From assembly GCA_013115145.1 (NCBI GenBank), contig JAAPAO010000352.1, forward strand, positions 1 to 37,118: a stretch of 37,118 nt of DNA, in the 5' to 3' direction. How positions within the stretch are numbered: the first letter of the stretch is position 1; every line of letters begins with the position of its first letter. Source of the DNA: Perkinsus chesapeaki. Its lineage: Eukaryota; Perkinsozoa; Perkinsida; Perkinsidae. Position numbers and translations under genes: made by a program. The notes under the pieces are model-generated. The model did no database searches. It had not been told where the DNA came from and worked only from the letters and a program-made list of their open reading frames with translations. Shown piece after piece: positions 9,235 through 19,740 of this stretch.

Positions 9235-12200
9235 CTAAGAGGAATCCGGAGCGGTCGTAGAGCCAACTGTTGATGATGGGCTCTTAGGCTCATCATCTTC
9301 ATTAACAGGACGACAAGAGATATCATAAAAGAAATGAGCGATCTCCTTGGTAGCTGGACGGGAGTCTTGCCAACCAACCCATGCGGGGGGCATACCAACA
9401 AAAGCATGTCGTGAATTAGGATATATCTGAATAACAACAACAACTAGGGGATATGTTAACATGACGTGCTGCTGCTGCAACCAGTTAGTATTGATACTCC
9501 TTCCTATGGAACGCTGCCCTCTGCCAAGTGATTTAATTGCGTTGACCGTGTAAAGTAATACTCAGTTTTATCAGCATGCATAACTTATGGGAATGTGATA
9601 TGGTAAATAATAAAATTTGATGATTGTACTAGCCGATAATGGATTTTAATAATCATCTAATATCTTACCAAGTTTCCATGTCATACAGGATCTAATGCGT
9701 TAACCAGACATTGTCACACACAAAGCGGCAACTAAACCGCCGTTTGGTCCAAACGTCGAAATATAATGGAAATGAGTACAAGTGTATATCAATTGGAAAT
9801 GAGATAGAGAGGCTTACTTTCATAGTAACTCGAGCTCCACGTTTGCGGAGATACTCATAAGTAGCCTTGGTGCTGTTAACAAGGATATCTTTACCACCGC
9901 ATTGCAGGTTTATAGGAGGAAGACTCCAAGCTGCTCTGGGAGGCATCTTTTTGATAGCATCCAGGAATTGTGTCGGCTGTCCCTTTTTTAAGTTGGGGTT
10001 ACCAGCGTACCTATTATCAAATAATACCATGGTATAACAGGTTCATCCAACCACATCACAGGAATATACCAAAAAAAGCCCTTATGCAGATATACAATAT
10101 AAAGTAGACAATCATATATACTATTTTATACCAATATTAAATTAATGATTGTCCTCAATGGTGTGGATACTTAATTCCTTTATATGGTCATCTCCTTACA
10201 TTCTCATCGACGCTTCAATGGCGAACTCGCTTATTGCTTGTTCATTAGCCGATATCGACTTGACTCGTCCACAGTGTGTGGCATGCCAAGAGTGAGCATC
10301 CAATACACCGTACCTGCCAATAGCCAACTCACTGATAATACCACCTTCCTCCGGCGGCGCTTACAACTAAATGCGAAATCTGATATGAATCAGATAAGAG
10401 ATAAACTATAATAAGATATAGAAATAGATCTAGAGCATTTTCCGTAGATTCGAGTCATATTGTTTTTGACACTAACAAAGTAACAGATAAAACAAAACCG
10501 ATAAGTATTGCGAGAAAGCCAGGAAAGATTAATTACTATAATTAGACAGCTACTATGAAATGCTGTAAATGGTGGATTCCTATTTATTACGGACATGGAG
10601 AAGAGTCACATAAGGAAGGTATCCCAAGAAGGAGGTCACAAGCTGCTTTACTTACACAGATGCAACACCAAGTATGTGTGGGAGCTGTGATGGATGAATA
10701 GGAGAATAACAACAACCACAAGAGAGCTCCGGCATATCTGAAAAAGGGTGAAGACACGATAATGAGGGTTATGGTACCGAAGCCTTCTGAAGCCCACAGT
10801 GTAGCCATCAATGCTAATGAAGCGCCGGCACTGTCACCCATTATACATATATTATCGAAACCTGAAAGAATACCCAGAAGAGTTGTAGGAAATATGGTAT
10901 GAAAGGCGGGTGTAAGTCCTATCTAAATCAAAGCTTGATCGAATAGCATAGTTCCACTCATCGAACAAGTTGGATTCTTCTGTTTTTTTCTGTCTTATGG
11001 TCATTAGCGTGTGTTAGCCGTGGCTCATATCGAGTCCCGAATCGCTGTAGCCTATCATGAGTTTGATTGGTTTGCACTGATTGGATATTTCATGCCTGTG
11101 TCGGATAATTGATTTCTGCGCAGAAGATTCTTTTGGATTAGCGCGCACCCGCGGATATTGGAAAGTAGGCTATCGGATATTTGAGATGCACGAATTGGGC
11201 GGATATTAGAATGACCGTATTCGCAAGATATTGCACATGACCGAATCGGATAAATGGGTGCTGGTCGGAAATAATTGTGACGCGCCGGATATTTGCCTGC
11301 GGTATCTCGGAAATAACAGTGCGCATGTCGGAAACATGACCGGGAAATGCTGTAGTTTCCGCGAATTACAATATTCAATCATACAATCCAGTTTAGATTA
11401 TCTACGACCTATATCACGTGTGTAAAATGTGAAGGCTTATTCATGTATATAAACGATATACCGTATCCCAGCATATTGTCACAGCGGTTTAGGCCCTCTT
11501 TTACCCAATTGCTCCTTCATGAACTTCATCGCTTGCATTGTCTAAAACAGCATTGCTGATCAGAATCAACTAAGGACACTTACTGATAACAAAGGACATG
11601 GATATGGATGTTCTGGACTGAGAGGATAGTCAATGGAGTATATGGTGAAATTATATGGCGCGCGGGAAAATGCGGTCACACTATGCAGCATAACTGCTGA
11701 ATTGGCAGCCACAAACCCTCCGCCATGAATATATCTGAAATAACATTGATAGTGCTTATAATTTCGCGGCGCGTGACGATATTACAGAATAGGTATGGTT
11801 GCTGCCTCTCCTTCCTGAACGGAATGGGTGGGGCGAATTACGTCGATTGTTTGTCTTTTTTCGGGACCGTAGCGATACCTATTTAGAATACAAGGAATGA
11901 TATAAAAAGGGGGACTATAATATGAAGGAACCTTTCTAGTTCCTCCCAACTATTCCAACATCCGTAGGCTATAACCGCCTCCTTACAGAGACGAGTATAA
12001 AAGGCTTCTCTATGTCAAGAAGTATCTTTTAACCATAATTTCACACGCTAATTTACCTGCCTCGGTACTGCTTTAACTATTTCAGAGTAGCCCACTCCAC
12101 CCCGTTTATATTATTACTCTTTGAAAGTGACGGTACAGTCCTTTGCCGGAGGTATAGCGCCATCCTGCGCTTCTACACCACCAAGACAACCACTAAGTCG

Positions 12201-12667
12201 ACCAGGGAGATGAACATATCTGAAATGCATCCATTATAATAACAACACAGACCAAACAACAGTGATTTTTCAATAATAATAACAATAGCCCTCTTCTTTT
12301 TCTCCTCCGCCTCCTTACTTCATGAGGAAGGGGCCAAAGTTATCCAGTAATATCCTAGTAAAGATAATTATCATATGCCCAATAGGGAGGACCAGACTAT
12401 TCCAAAAGACTCTATTTCGAAGGAAGCCGCAGAGCAACTTCCGTGTGGTGGTCATTTAAGCAGGTCCGTTGAGGACAATACGGTAAAGGAACGTTATTAA
12501 CTACATTAGCAAGCCCGATGCTATTAGTACCTCTGAAATGCCGACCAGAAGGTATCCAAGGAGAACCGCACTATACAGATTATCGCAGTCCCTATTGGGA
12601 TAATTATCCAATTCATAAACCGATCAACGGTTTCTAGATGCCAGAGTGCATCACTAAATGATATCAT
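9235..12667 (-). CDS. GDXG/HSL-type alpha/beta hydrolase with hydrophobic N-terminus
   Basis: Serine esterase or lipase of the hormone-sensitive-lipase family. Joined exons give the oxyanion motif YIHGGGFVAANS, IDYPLSPEHPYP, the nucleophile elbow NICIMGDSAGASLAL, acidic residue in LQCGGKDILVNSTKATYEYL and catalytic His in IYPNSRHAFVG, so the triad is complete. The start ATG at 12665-12667 opens two consecutive, mutually similar hydrophobic exons (12531-12667 and 12319-12421), which suggest an N-terminal membrane anchor. The protein ends in an acidic/Ser/Thr tail (stop 9235-9237). There are about a dozen introns, mostly about 40-60 nt, plus a 643-nt one (10862-11504). Some middle exons (about 9.7-10.4 kb) are less certain. 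The substrate is unknown. Confidence 0.82.
10862..10901 (-). repeat. Family B element at the 3' end of the long hydrolase intron
   Basis: The sense strand reads CATACCATATTTCC, then TACAACTCTTCTGGG, then TATTCTTTCAG. It aligns with the 12907-12974 element right up to the acceptor AG, so here the element supplies the 3' splice site. Confidence 0.7.
11082..11345. repeat. Degenerate periodic array of (C)GGATATT/CGGAAAT words
   Basis: About a dozen related words (TTGGATATT, TCGGATAAT, GCGGATATT, TCGGATATT, TCGGATAAA, CCGGATATT, TCGGAAATA, TCGGAAACA and others) occur on the plus strand at about 11082, 11102, 11153, 11175, 11200, 11224, 11247, 11264, 11287, 11305 and 11329. Spacing is mostly 17-25 bp, close to two helical turns. 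The words between them are not conserved. It lies wholly inside the long hydrolase intron, antisense to that gene. Confidence 0.6.
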
Positions 12668-12683
12668 GATTTCTAATAATATA

Positions 12684-12720
12684 CTAAAACAATCCGCGCT
12701 TCGCTCCGCTGTTATAATAC
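12684..12720 (-). repeat. Short 5' UTR intron with family C core
   Basis: A 37-nt GT...TTTTAG sequence just upstream of the hydrolase ATG. The sense strand is GTATTATAACAGCGGAGCGA followed by AGCGCGGATTGTTTTAG. It shares AGCGGAGCGAAGCG with the ATAD3 intron at 34443-34496 and, inverted, its 12-nt core with the eIF4G intron at 16005-16058. That it is spliced is inferred from its ends only. Confidence 0.6.
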
Positions 12721-12906
12721 AACACATTATCCAATTTAAGAATGTCGATGATGATGATTGTTGTTATTATTATAGAAACAGTACTGCTTGTTGTTGATGC
12801 TCTTGGTGGGGGAGGGACCACTAAAGGCCATTTTAGTAACATTATCGACATTAGAGGAAAGGCTAGTTACCGGCCCAGTCCTCCTATGTGTAATAGAAGA
12901 ATGTAC

Positions 12907-12974
12907 CTGAATAAGAAGGAGAGTTGAGGGAAATATGGTAGTATTAATTATCTATTTACAGTTTAAAGATTAAC
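12907..12974 (-). repeat. Family B element around the apparent eIF4G stop codon
   Basis: From GTTAATC (12974) to TTATTCAG (12907) this looks like an intron and carries the family B sequence TTAATACTACCATATTTCCC then TCAACTCTCCTTCTTATTC. The eIF4G stop TAA at 12963-12965 lies inside it. If spliced, the reading frame continues to 12736 and adds about 57 residues rich in Asn and His. If not, it sits at the start of the 3' UTR. Confidence 0.6.
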
Positions 12975-15900
12975 GTTAAGCCTGTTGGCATATGTAGCCA
13001 CCTTGTCTTCGGTAAAGATATTGTAATCTTGTAAAGTCTTAACCACCTCACCCACGAAGATATCGGCAATGTTAGGGATGTCCAATTTCATATCATCGAT
13101 AATCCTACAACACACTTCACCATCACCACAGTCACTTGAACAGTATCCTACTCGGGGTCCGCGAACTCATCCAAAGCCTTCTCCAAAGCTTCAGTCTCCC
13201 AAGTACCCTTCTTCTCCGAAGAGAACAGCTTGCCCAAAGCCTGACACATCAACAGCAACAATGATGACATAAATACTAATATGAATAACCATCCGAATGA
13301 TAGAAACTCCACCAAACGAATCTGTACTTTAAAAATAGGCACTAGCCGAGGAAATAAACAGACAGCACTTTGTACAGAAATTCGCTAACAGAGCCTATAG
13401 GCTTTGAACACCTACCTTCAAATGAGCCTGTCTTTGCTCCTTCTTTATATCACAACTGGCGCCAATACGATCCAAAAGTATCTTAGTTTGTTCCTCTGGG
13501 GTAGCGCTAATATCGGCAAGCTCCTGTACGGCGTTATCAACCTAACCATCACAACGTTCGTTACAGGACCTCGCCGATGACAACTGTCATCAACGTCCTA
13601 CGTCTAAAGAGGCGCTGAGCTCCTCCAGAGTGCTCTTGACCTGCTTGGCAGGGTCTTCGTGGTCTAAGGGACAATTACCATAAATATGCTATGCAGTCTT
13701 ACGAGAAGGCTTAGACTCGGTGACACTTCTAGAGTCGGAGGAAGGACTAGAAGATCTCTCGGCACCTAAACACACACAAGGAATCGAACCCGGGCCATTT
13801 GAAGCGAAGCGCCGCGCTCTACCGCTGCGCCATTACTTCTGCTAGATAAGTCCTGAGTAGCTCTAGCAGCAACATGTCCCCAAGGAGCTGGAGTGGGACG
13901 AGCCGGTAACGATCCTCGACTGCCAAAAGCTGTGCCTGAATCACCGACGGGATTCATTCGAAATCATACGAAAGTAACATTAGTCCGCAAGCACTTCTCG
14001 GCAATGCTGTGCTTACCGGGTCTCGAAGAATTGGTGGAGGAAAGCCCATGGGGTATGCTGCTCCCCCTCGAGATGGTCCTCTGTAATCCTCCTCCACGTC
14101 TATCAAGCTTACTACTACTGCCAAAGCCTGTACGTGAACGGTTAAGGCCACCTCGACCACCTACAAGGGCGAATCATTCTATCAATGAATTCAATGTCTA
14201 CCATCATTACCACCACTACGGGAGTTCTGACGGCTGAATCGTTCAGTCTCAGCTCTCTCAAGCTCAACTTGACGATGAACCTGAAGATGGAGGATATCTT
14301 AACTGCGGGTATAATATCAGCTTCAGGAAGCAGTAGTAGTATACGGCTTTGTCAACGCATCCTCAAATATGAGCTGCTGTCACTTACAGTCTCATCAGGG
14401 ACTCTCGAAAATGAGCTCTATAAGATAGTAAAAAAGTTTCATAATGTTAACCGAATACAGATAAAGATGTTGGCAGCAGTTGTTCCGGAGTAAGTAGTTC
14501 TCGGTACCCTTGGACCAACTATTATTAGTGTATTTGATAATAATTATCTTGCATCATCGACTACTAGTATTATTACCTATTTCATATTAGTAGTTATAAT
14601 GTTCCATATTATAATATATTAATAATATGAAGCTTTATTTTCACAACGTGTACAATTTCATTTTCTACACTCCACCGCCGCCGCCGACCTCTACAATGTA
14701 TCTTAGCCTACCTCAGAGATGGTAAGAGGGCCATTATCCTTCTTGGGGTCAACCCAGCGATGAGCTCTAAGATCCAGGATATCCTGAACTCGAACCGTGC
14801 AAGATACTCCGAGCTCTCCCTTTTCCTCACCTGGCACATAAATCGTATCCTACTAGAATAATGATCAGCATCCTTGGTAACTTCCTTCAATCTATCAAAC
14901 GCCACAGCAAACCTGCAAAGAGATCATCAACCAATACCACAGCATCCTTCCAAACTGACTCGGTATAATGACTCCATTTGGGGTTGTCAAAAACTGGTCC
15001 AGTCTCTCTCAAGAAAACACACAAGGCTTCGATGCACTCCTCTCTGTACTTTCTCTCCCACATTTGGTTGATCTGACGGAGATGACTATGCAGCAACACA
15101 AGGAGGAAGGGGACAGCATTACACAAACAATGGCGATCTTAGAAGAGATCAACTTCCTTTGGACCAGCTGCGCTACGAACTTGATATTACCGAGCATCCT
15201 TGTCTTGTATCTGATCAGAAGGAAATATGGTATGAATTCATAAGCCATCACCTTACCGTATCTCAGCTTCCTGAAGCTCTTCACCTTGCAATCCACTCTC
15301 AGTAAGCTCCGCTGGAGGGTTGAGGTTCGATTCAAACTCGTGCTGAATGATACCAAACATCTCCCACTACCAACGACTACTACCAACTACTAACTCACTT
15401 GGCACGTATTTAACAAGACGTTTTTAAAGGCCTCCACCTGAGCCTTCCCAGCATCCACATCCTCTAACACTGGCTCTGGACCTAAAGCCAGCATTATCCT
15501 CCCAGTAGTGTACAGCAGCAAAGCTAATAATAGTAAATACCACTGCCGAGTTCGAGAGCGTATGAATTATACTCGTTTATGGACACCACCGCAAACACTC
15601 TCCCAAGCTGGTGGAGTTCTCGACAACTCTCCTACGCATTCCTACTGGAGATCCTCAATTTCAGGACTACCTCATGATTCTGCTTAATATACTTCTCACA
15701 TTTTATCAGGGTTCGGATTGACTCCGGTCAATTCTGACATCATTTACTTTAAAAATATCGAATACTGCTAGTCTCGGTGGAAATATCATTGCCCAACTGA
15801 GGGTGACCTTTGCACTTCCGGCCCCCTCCCCCCTCCTCTGCCCCCCGCCTTACTTTGCTTCAGCCAAATAACCGTTCTTTGGCAGACATCCGCATACATA

Positions 15901-18900
15901 GGAATGAAATGATGCTGCGTGGTGGCCTTTTCAAATAATCGATCAACAAGAGCTTTAATGTGCTCCTGTTTGCATATGCCAGTCTCTGGACTTTGCAATT
16001 GGTTCTGAAAATTGTAAAACATGACACAGAATAAGGGCGGAGCGAAGCTCGACATTACCACTAGCTTATCAAACTTCTCTACAGTCAACTTGTTGAGTAT
16101 AGCAATAATATGCCTCTCGACCTTCTCATCACCAGATTGCTAAGAACACCAGTTTTCATCATCGATAGATCAGTCCGCCTCCTACCTCGAGTTTCAACTT
16201 CTGCTGTGTTGCCCATGAGCTCTCTGAATGCTGCAAAGGCTCCACATACTCATTAGGATCAGCGCGTGGAGGCCTGTCCGAATGACGGCCAGATTTGCCG
16301 CCCTTCCTCCCTAAACCACCACACTCTCTTCCCCCTCCTCCGTCTCTCCCTTACGGCCCTCTTTATGCCTCATCGATCTATGCCTTTCAGCATCCTTCCT
16401 CCAATCCATCCCTTCCTCATCTCCCTTGTGATTCTTCATATGTCCAATCCTGCTACCAACAACAACTCTCCTCCCTACACCCCACACACGGCTACCTAGA
16501 GTTCTTCAGAATCTGTGCCGGTATGTTATGATCGTCGGGTAGCTCCTGGCATTCTGGCAGATCTCTCAATGATCGAAGGAAGTCCAAAGTGTAATGTCTG
16601 AAACAAGGCAAGCACTCAAGGCCCTCGTCGGTCGCTGTGATCAAGCAGTCGCAGGTTCGACTCCCGACTCCGTCATTTCTCCGCATTTTCAGCAAAGAAC
16701 TTTCCCGAGGAAGGCTTCCTTTGCCCCACAAACTGATGAGCTTGTGGGGATGCCTACATTTTGATAAGCCGATCTTCCCCGAGAAATACAAGTCCTACAT
16801 TGTCCTACAAGTTTATATGTTATATTAATAAATAATCTTTCTATTATACCCCATAAGTAAAAGCAGATGTTAACGACGACGACCAAGTTGGCCTTTGGGC
16901 TGTCCCACTTGCCCACATTATTATTACTGATAATCCAGTACAGCATCATAGTTAGGTGTAGCGCTTGGTGTATATCCACCTTCATCTTCGTCATCCTCAT
17001 CCTGCTCCTGCTGCTCCTGCTGCTGCTGCTCTTGCTCCTCCTCCTCCTTATCATACCCTTCCGAGGCAGTGACCTCCTCTTCGTTCTCCTCCCGAGCTGT
17101 CTTCTCCGATTCCTACATTACTTCTTATACTATTTATACCACATTTCTCTCACCTCAGACTCTCGAGCAGCAGTAGCCGCGGCTAGAGCTTCAGCTGAAC
17201 AGCAGCAACAGTTCCCCACATAATCCGTCTCTTCCCCACCTACCCTCAGCAGCAGCAGCCTCTTCCTCAGCCTTCCGTTTAGCTTCTTCCTCTGCCCTCT
17301 TCTCCTTTGCTACCCTCTCTTCCTCCTCAGCCTTCCTAGCGGCCTCTTCAGCAGCAGCCTCCTCAGCAGCAGCAGCAGCCTCCTCCTCAGCAGCAGCAGC
17401 AGCTCGCTCCTCCGCAACCCTCTTAGCCTCTTCTTCTTCAGCCTTCCTAGTTGCCTCTTCCTTCTCCTTGGCAATCCTCTCTTCCTCCTCAGCCTTCTTA
17501 ACTTCCACTTCTTCCTTCTTTGCCTTAGCAGCTGCCAAATCGGCCGCAGCTGTCAATGCGCTTGGGCGCTAAAGATAGCAATTTGCCAACATCAAAGCCC
17601 ATAAACCTTACCCCAGCAGCAGCAGCGGTGGTGGTGCTCTCAGTGACAGTCTTGTCCGCCTAAACAAAGTTATCACTGACCATTTCCCATGCTACCTACC
17701 GGCTTCGTAACAGGGGTCCGCGACGCCCTGGCCGCCCATGCACCCTTCAGCTTCCTCGGTGACACAGGAGGGCTCGCCGGAGCTGTCCCCTCCTCCTCCT
17801 CCACAGCGGGAGCGCTGTGCTTGGGCAAAGTAGGCGAAGGTGTAGCAACAACTGTCCTAGGTGTGGGCATGCCCGAAGCTGGGGTTCTCTTAGGGGTAGG
17901 GTGAGCGGCCACAACAGGCGTGTGAGATTTAGCAGTCATAAGGGTTGGCTTTGTAGTGACAACTAAAGGTGATGTAACACCGATGGCGGTCGAGGGGGCA
18001 GTAAGGTGATGCTGCTGCTTAGCCCTATCAGCCCAAGAGGGCCCTTGAGATAATACAGTGGCCACCTTCTGCGGTGCCTAATAGTTGGTACAACAACAAT
18101 AACACAATGCAGCTACCTCTGTAGCTTCCTCCTCGACATGCTGCTGTTCCATAGCTGCTGCTTTCGGGACTTCAACCTACCAGTAACGAAGACTGTCATA
18201 TCTAAGCCGCCCCACTAAAGTCAACCTCACATTAGTCGCCGCCGCCGAGGCCTTGGTTGGAGCAGCTCGTGGCATGACAGTGGGAGTTTTAGCAACAACC
18301 ACCTTAGGGGTGACCTAAGCGTTTACATAACCAGGTTCAGCAAAGCCCAAGATCCCTACCTTCTGCACCGATGCTACTGCCGGTGGCGCTGCTGTTGTTG
18401 TAGTGGCCTTAAGCTTTGCGGCCCAATTCATAACCTAACAAACCATACAAGGACATCTCCCCCCAACACCTTTACCTTCGGCTTCTCCTCTTCTTCTTCC
18501 TTCTTCCTCTCGGCTTCCTTCCTTGCCTCTTCCTCCTCCAAATGCTTTAACTACCACCACCACAACACCATCCCTCCAATCCTTCCCCCACCTGCCCCCT
18601 TACCGCCTCCTTATCAAGCTTCTTACCAGCAGCTGCTATGGCTGCTGATACCGCCAATGACGGCCCAGATAAATCAATCTTCTCTGGCTCTTTCTTTTCA
18701 GGAGTAACGCTCTTCGTTGGGGTCGTACGACCATTGGCGCTGCCATAAGCGGCTCCCTTGCCCTCAGCAGCTCCCTTGGCGGCACCCTAAATCGCACTTC
18801 CCCTCTACTTCTATTATACAGTAATATTACCTTCCCTCCTTTACCTTTACCAAAACCCTTGCCCCCCTTAACGCCTTTACCAGTAGGCGTCCTTGGCCCC

Positions 18901-19740
18901 CGCAGGTTCGGGTTTTTACGGCCACTCTAATCAAGTGGGTTGAAATTGTAATAATACCGTATTTCCGTCAAATCCTACTTGAGGGTGATGCTGCTGTGGT
19001 CCACCAGCAGCGGCTTGCATGTCTCCAGCGTTACCAGGTACCATCTGACCGAGAGTCTGCATCTCACCAGTTTGAGGGTTGTAGTAAGTTCCCATCTGAG
19101 AGAGTCCATTGACAGAAATAAGGTCAATGCCGCTTACGGGAATAAACTGCTGTTGGTTCATATAATTCACCACATAGGCACCATGAGGAACGTATCTACA
19201 AATACGTCAGATGCGCACTCGACCTTAAGATACGCCTACCCAGGGTATGCAATTAAGTTGGCAGCGGCCATACCGTATTGATATCTAAATCGACGCTTTG
19301 CAGAGAGAGCGGTATAAGAACGAACGCCTCACCCCATTGAGAAGTCCTGCTGCTGCTGTTGTTGCTGCGCTTCCCAGCCGCCCTTTGCTCCAGTAGAAGG
19401 CAAGAGACCATTCTGTTTATTGGACGGTGATGCACCTATCAACAACCACTACGATTAGAGGGAAATACGGTATAATTACCAGACTGGCTGTTTGCACTCT
19501 GGGATGGCCGTCGCTGCTGATCTGTCGGTGTAGAGGTTGAGGATCGATTCTCCGAGTCTCCTTGTACCGTATTTGCTGTTGTTGATGTTGTTGACGTTAA
19601 ATTGTTGTTGGCCACTGCTGCTGCAGTATAGGACCCTAAAACGGCTTAACGTAATCGATAATGGGAGAGAGGAGGCTACCAGGGACAAACTCTGAAGCGT
19701 TCGGATTGAGCTTGCTCGTTGGAGAGGTTTGAGTGGCCAT
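12963..19740 (-). CDS. eIF4G-like translation initiation scaffold
   Basis: The start ATG is at 19738-19740. Parts in order: PAM2-like motif SKLNPNASEFVPG (residues about 9-21); Asn/Ser/Gln-rich region; Gly/Lys-rich RGPRTPTGKGVKGG; long Lys/Glu/Ala coiled coil (about 17.2-17.6 kb); acidic Gln-rich stretch; YTLDFLRSL, fitting the eIF4E-binding YxxxxL motif; MIF4G domain (HIIAILNKLTVEKFDKLV, HIKALVDRLFEKATTQHHFI, then YKTRMLGNIKFVAQLVQ and ILDLRAHRWVDPKKDNGPLT); Arg/Gly/Ser-rich linker (GGRGGLNRSRTGFGSSSKL); C-terminal MA3-like region (LDIPNIADIFVGEVVKTLQD). It would bridge eIF4E, eIF4A and, through PAM2, poly(A)-binding protein. More than 20 short introns carry family B and C elements and a tRNA-like intron; one of about 440 nt is AT-rich (about 14270-14711). 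The C-terminus may extend to 12736. Confidence 0.88.
13766..13836 (-). repeat. 71-nt eIF4G intron made of tRNA-like sequence
   Basis: The intron GTAATGG...GTTTAG lies between coding pieces of the linker near MA3. The sense strand contains a perfect Pol III A box (TGGCGCAGCGG), a 4-bp D stem GCGC/GCGC and a B box (GGTTCGATTCC), 44 nt from A-box start to the T loop (46 in a standard tRNA). The anticodon, T and acceptor stems do not pair well, so it is not a working tRNA. It looks like a tRNA or tRNA-derived SINE fragment now used as an intron. Confidence 0.65.
15211..15256 (-). repeat. eIF4G intron with family B core
   Basis: A 46-nt intron (GTAAGGTGATG...CTGATCAG) joins the MIF4G pieces EIR and YKTRMLGNIKF. 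The sense strand contains TTCATACCATATTTCCTTCT, the orientation opposite to the eRF3 copy at 8213-8256. Confidence 0.8.
16005..16058 (-). repeat. eIF4G intron with family C core (inverted)
   Basis: A 54-nt intron GTAATGTCGAGC...TTTTCAG between VEKFDKLV and NQLQSPETGI in the MIF4G domain. It contains GCTTCGCTCCGC, the reverse complement of the core in the introns at 12684-12720 and 34443-34496. Confidence 0.75.
17113..17153 (-). repeat. eIF4G intron with diverged family B element
   Basis: A 41-nt intron before ESEKTAREENEEE. The sense strand has GAGAGAAATGTGGTATAAAT, differing at only a few positions from the eRF3 copy GAGGGAAATATGGTATTAAT. Confidence 0.65.
18927..18978 (-). repeat. eIF4G intron with family B core
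   Basis: A 52-nt intron joins QQHHPQ to SGRKNPNLRG. The sense strand contains TTGACGGAAATACGGTATTA, the same orientation as the eRF3 copy. Confidence 0.8.
19436..19479 (-). repeat. eIF4G intron with family B core (inverted)
   Basis: A 44-nt intron that starts GTAATTATACCGTATTTCCC and ends TTGATAG, between SQSANSQS and GASPSNKQN. The element abuts the 5' splice site here, whereas in the eRF3 copy the same end abuts the 3' splice site, as expected for an inverted insertion. Confidence 0.85.

Larger units (their letters stand above)
10862..11504 (-). other. 643-nt intron of the hydrolase gene
   Basis: Splicing joins KFMKEQLG to FDNICIMGDSAG in frame, with donor GTAAAAGAGG and acceptor TTCTTTCAG. 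It is about ten times longer than its neighbours. It contains the periodic GGATATT array (11082-11345) and ends in a family B element (10862-10901). Confidence 0.8.

Noticed and set aside
16626-16680. tRNA T-arm-like CGCAGGTTCGACTCCCGAC on the plus strand
   Set aside because: It lies antisense in the eIF4G gene region just upstream of the YTLDFLRSL exon, with no A box or cloverleaf.
17200-17560. Ala/Glu-rich minus-strand frame as a separate gene
   Set aside because: It is an internal coiled-coil exon of eIF4G with matching introns on both sides.
19560-19580. Family B-like word TACCGTATTT
   Set aside because: It lies in an eIF4G exon encoding ANTVQGDS and matches only the core by chance.
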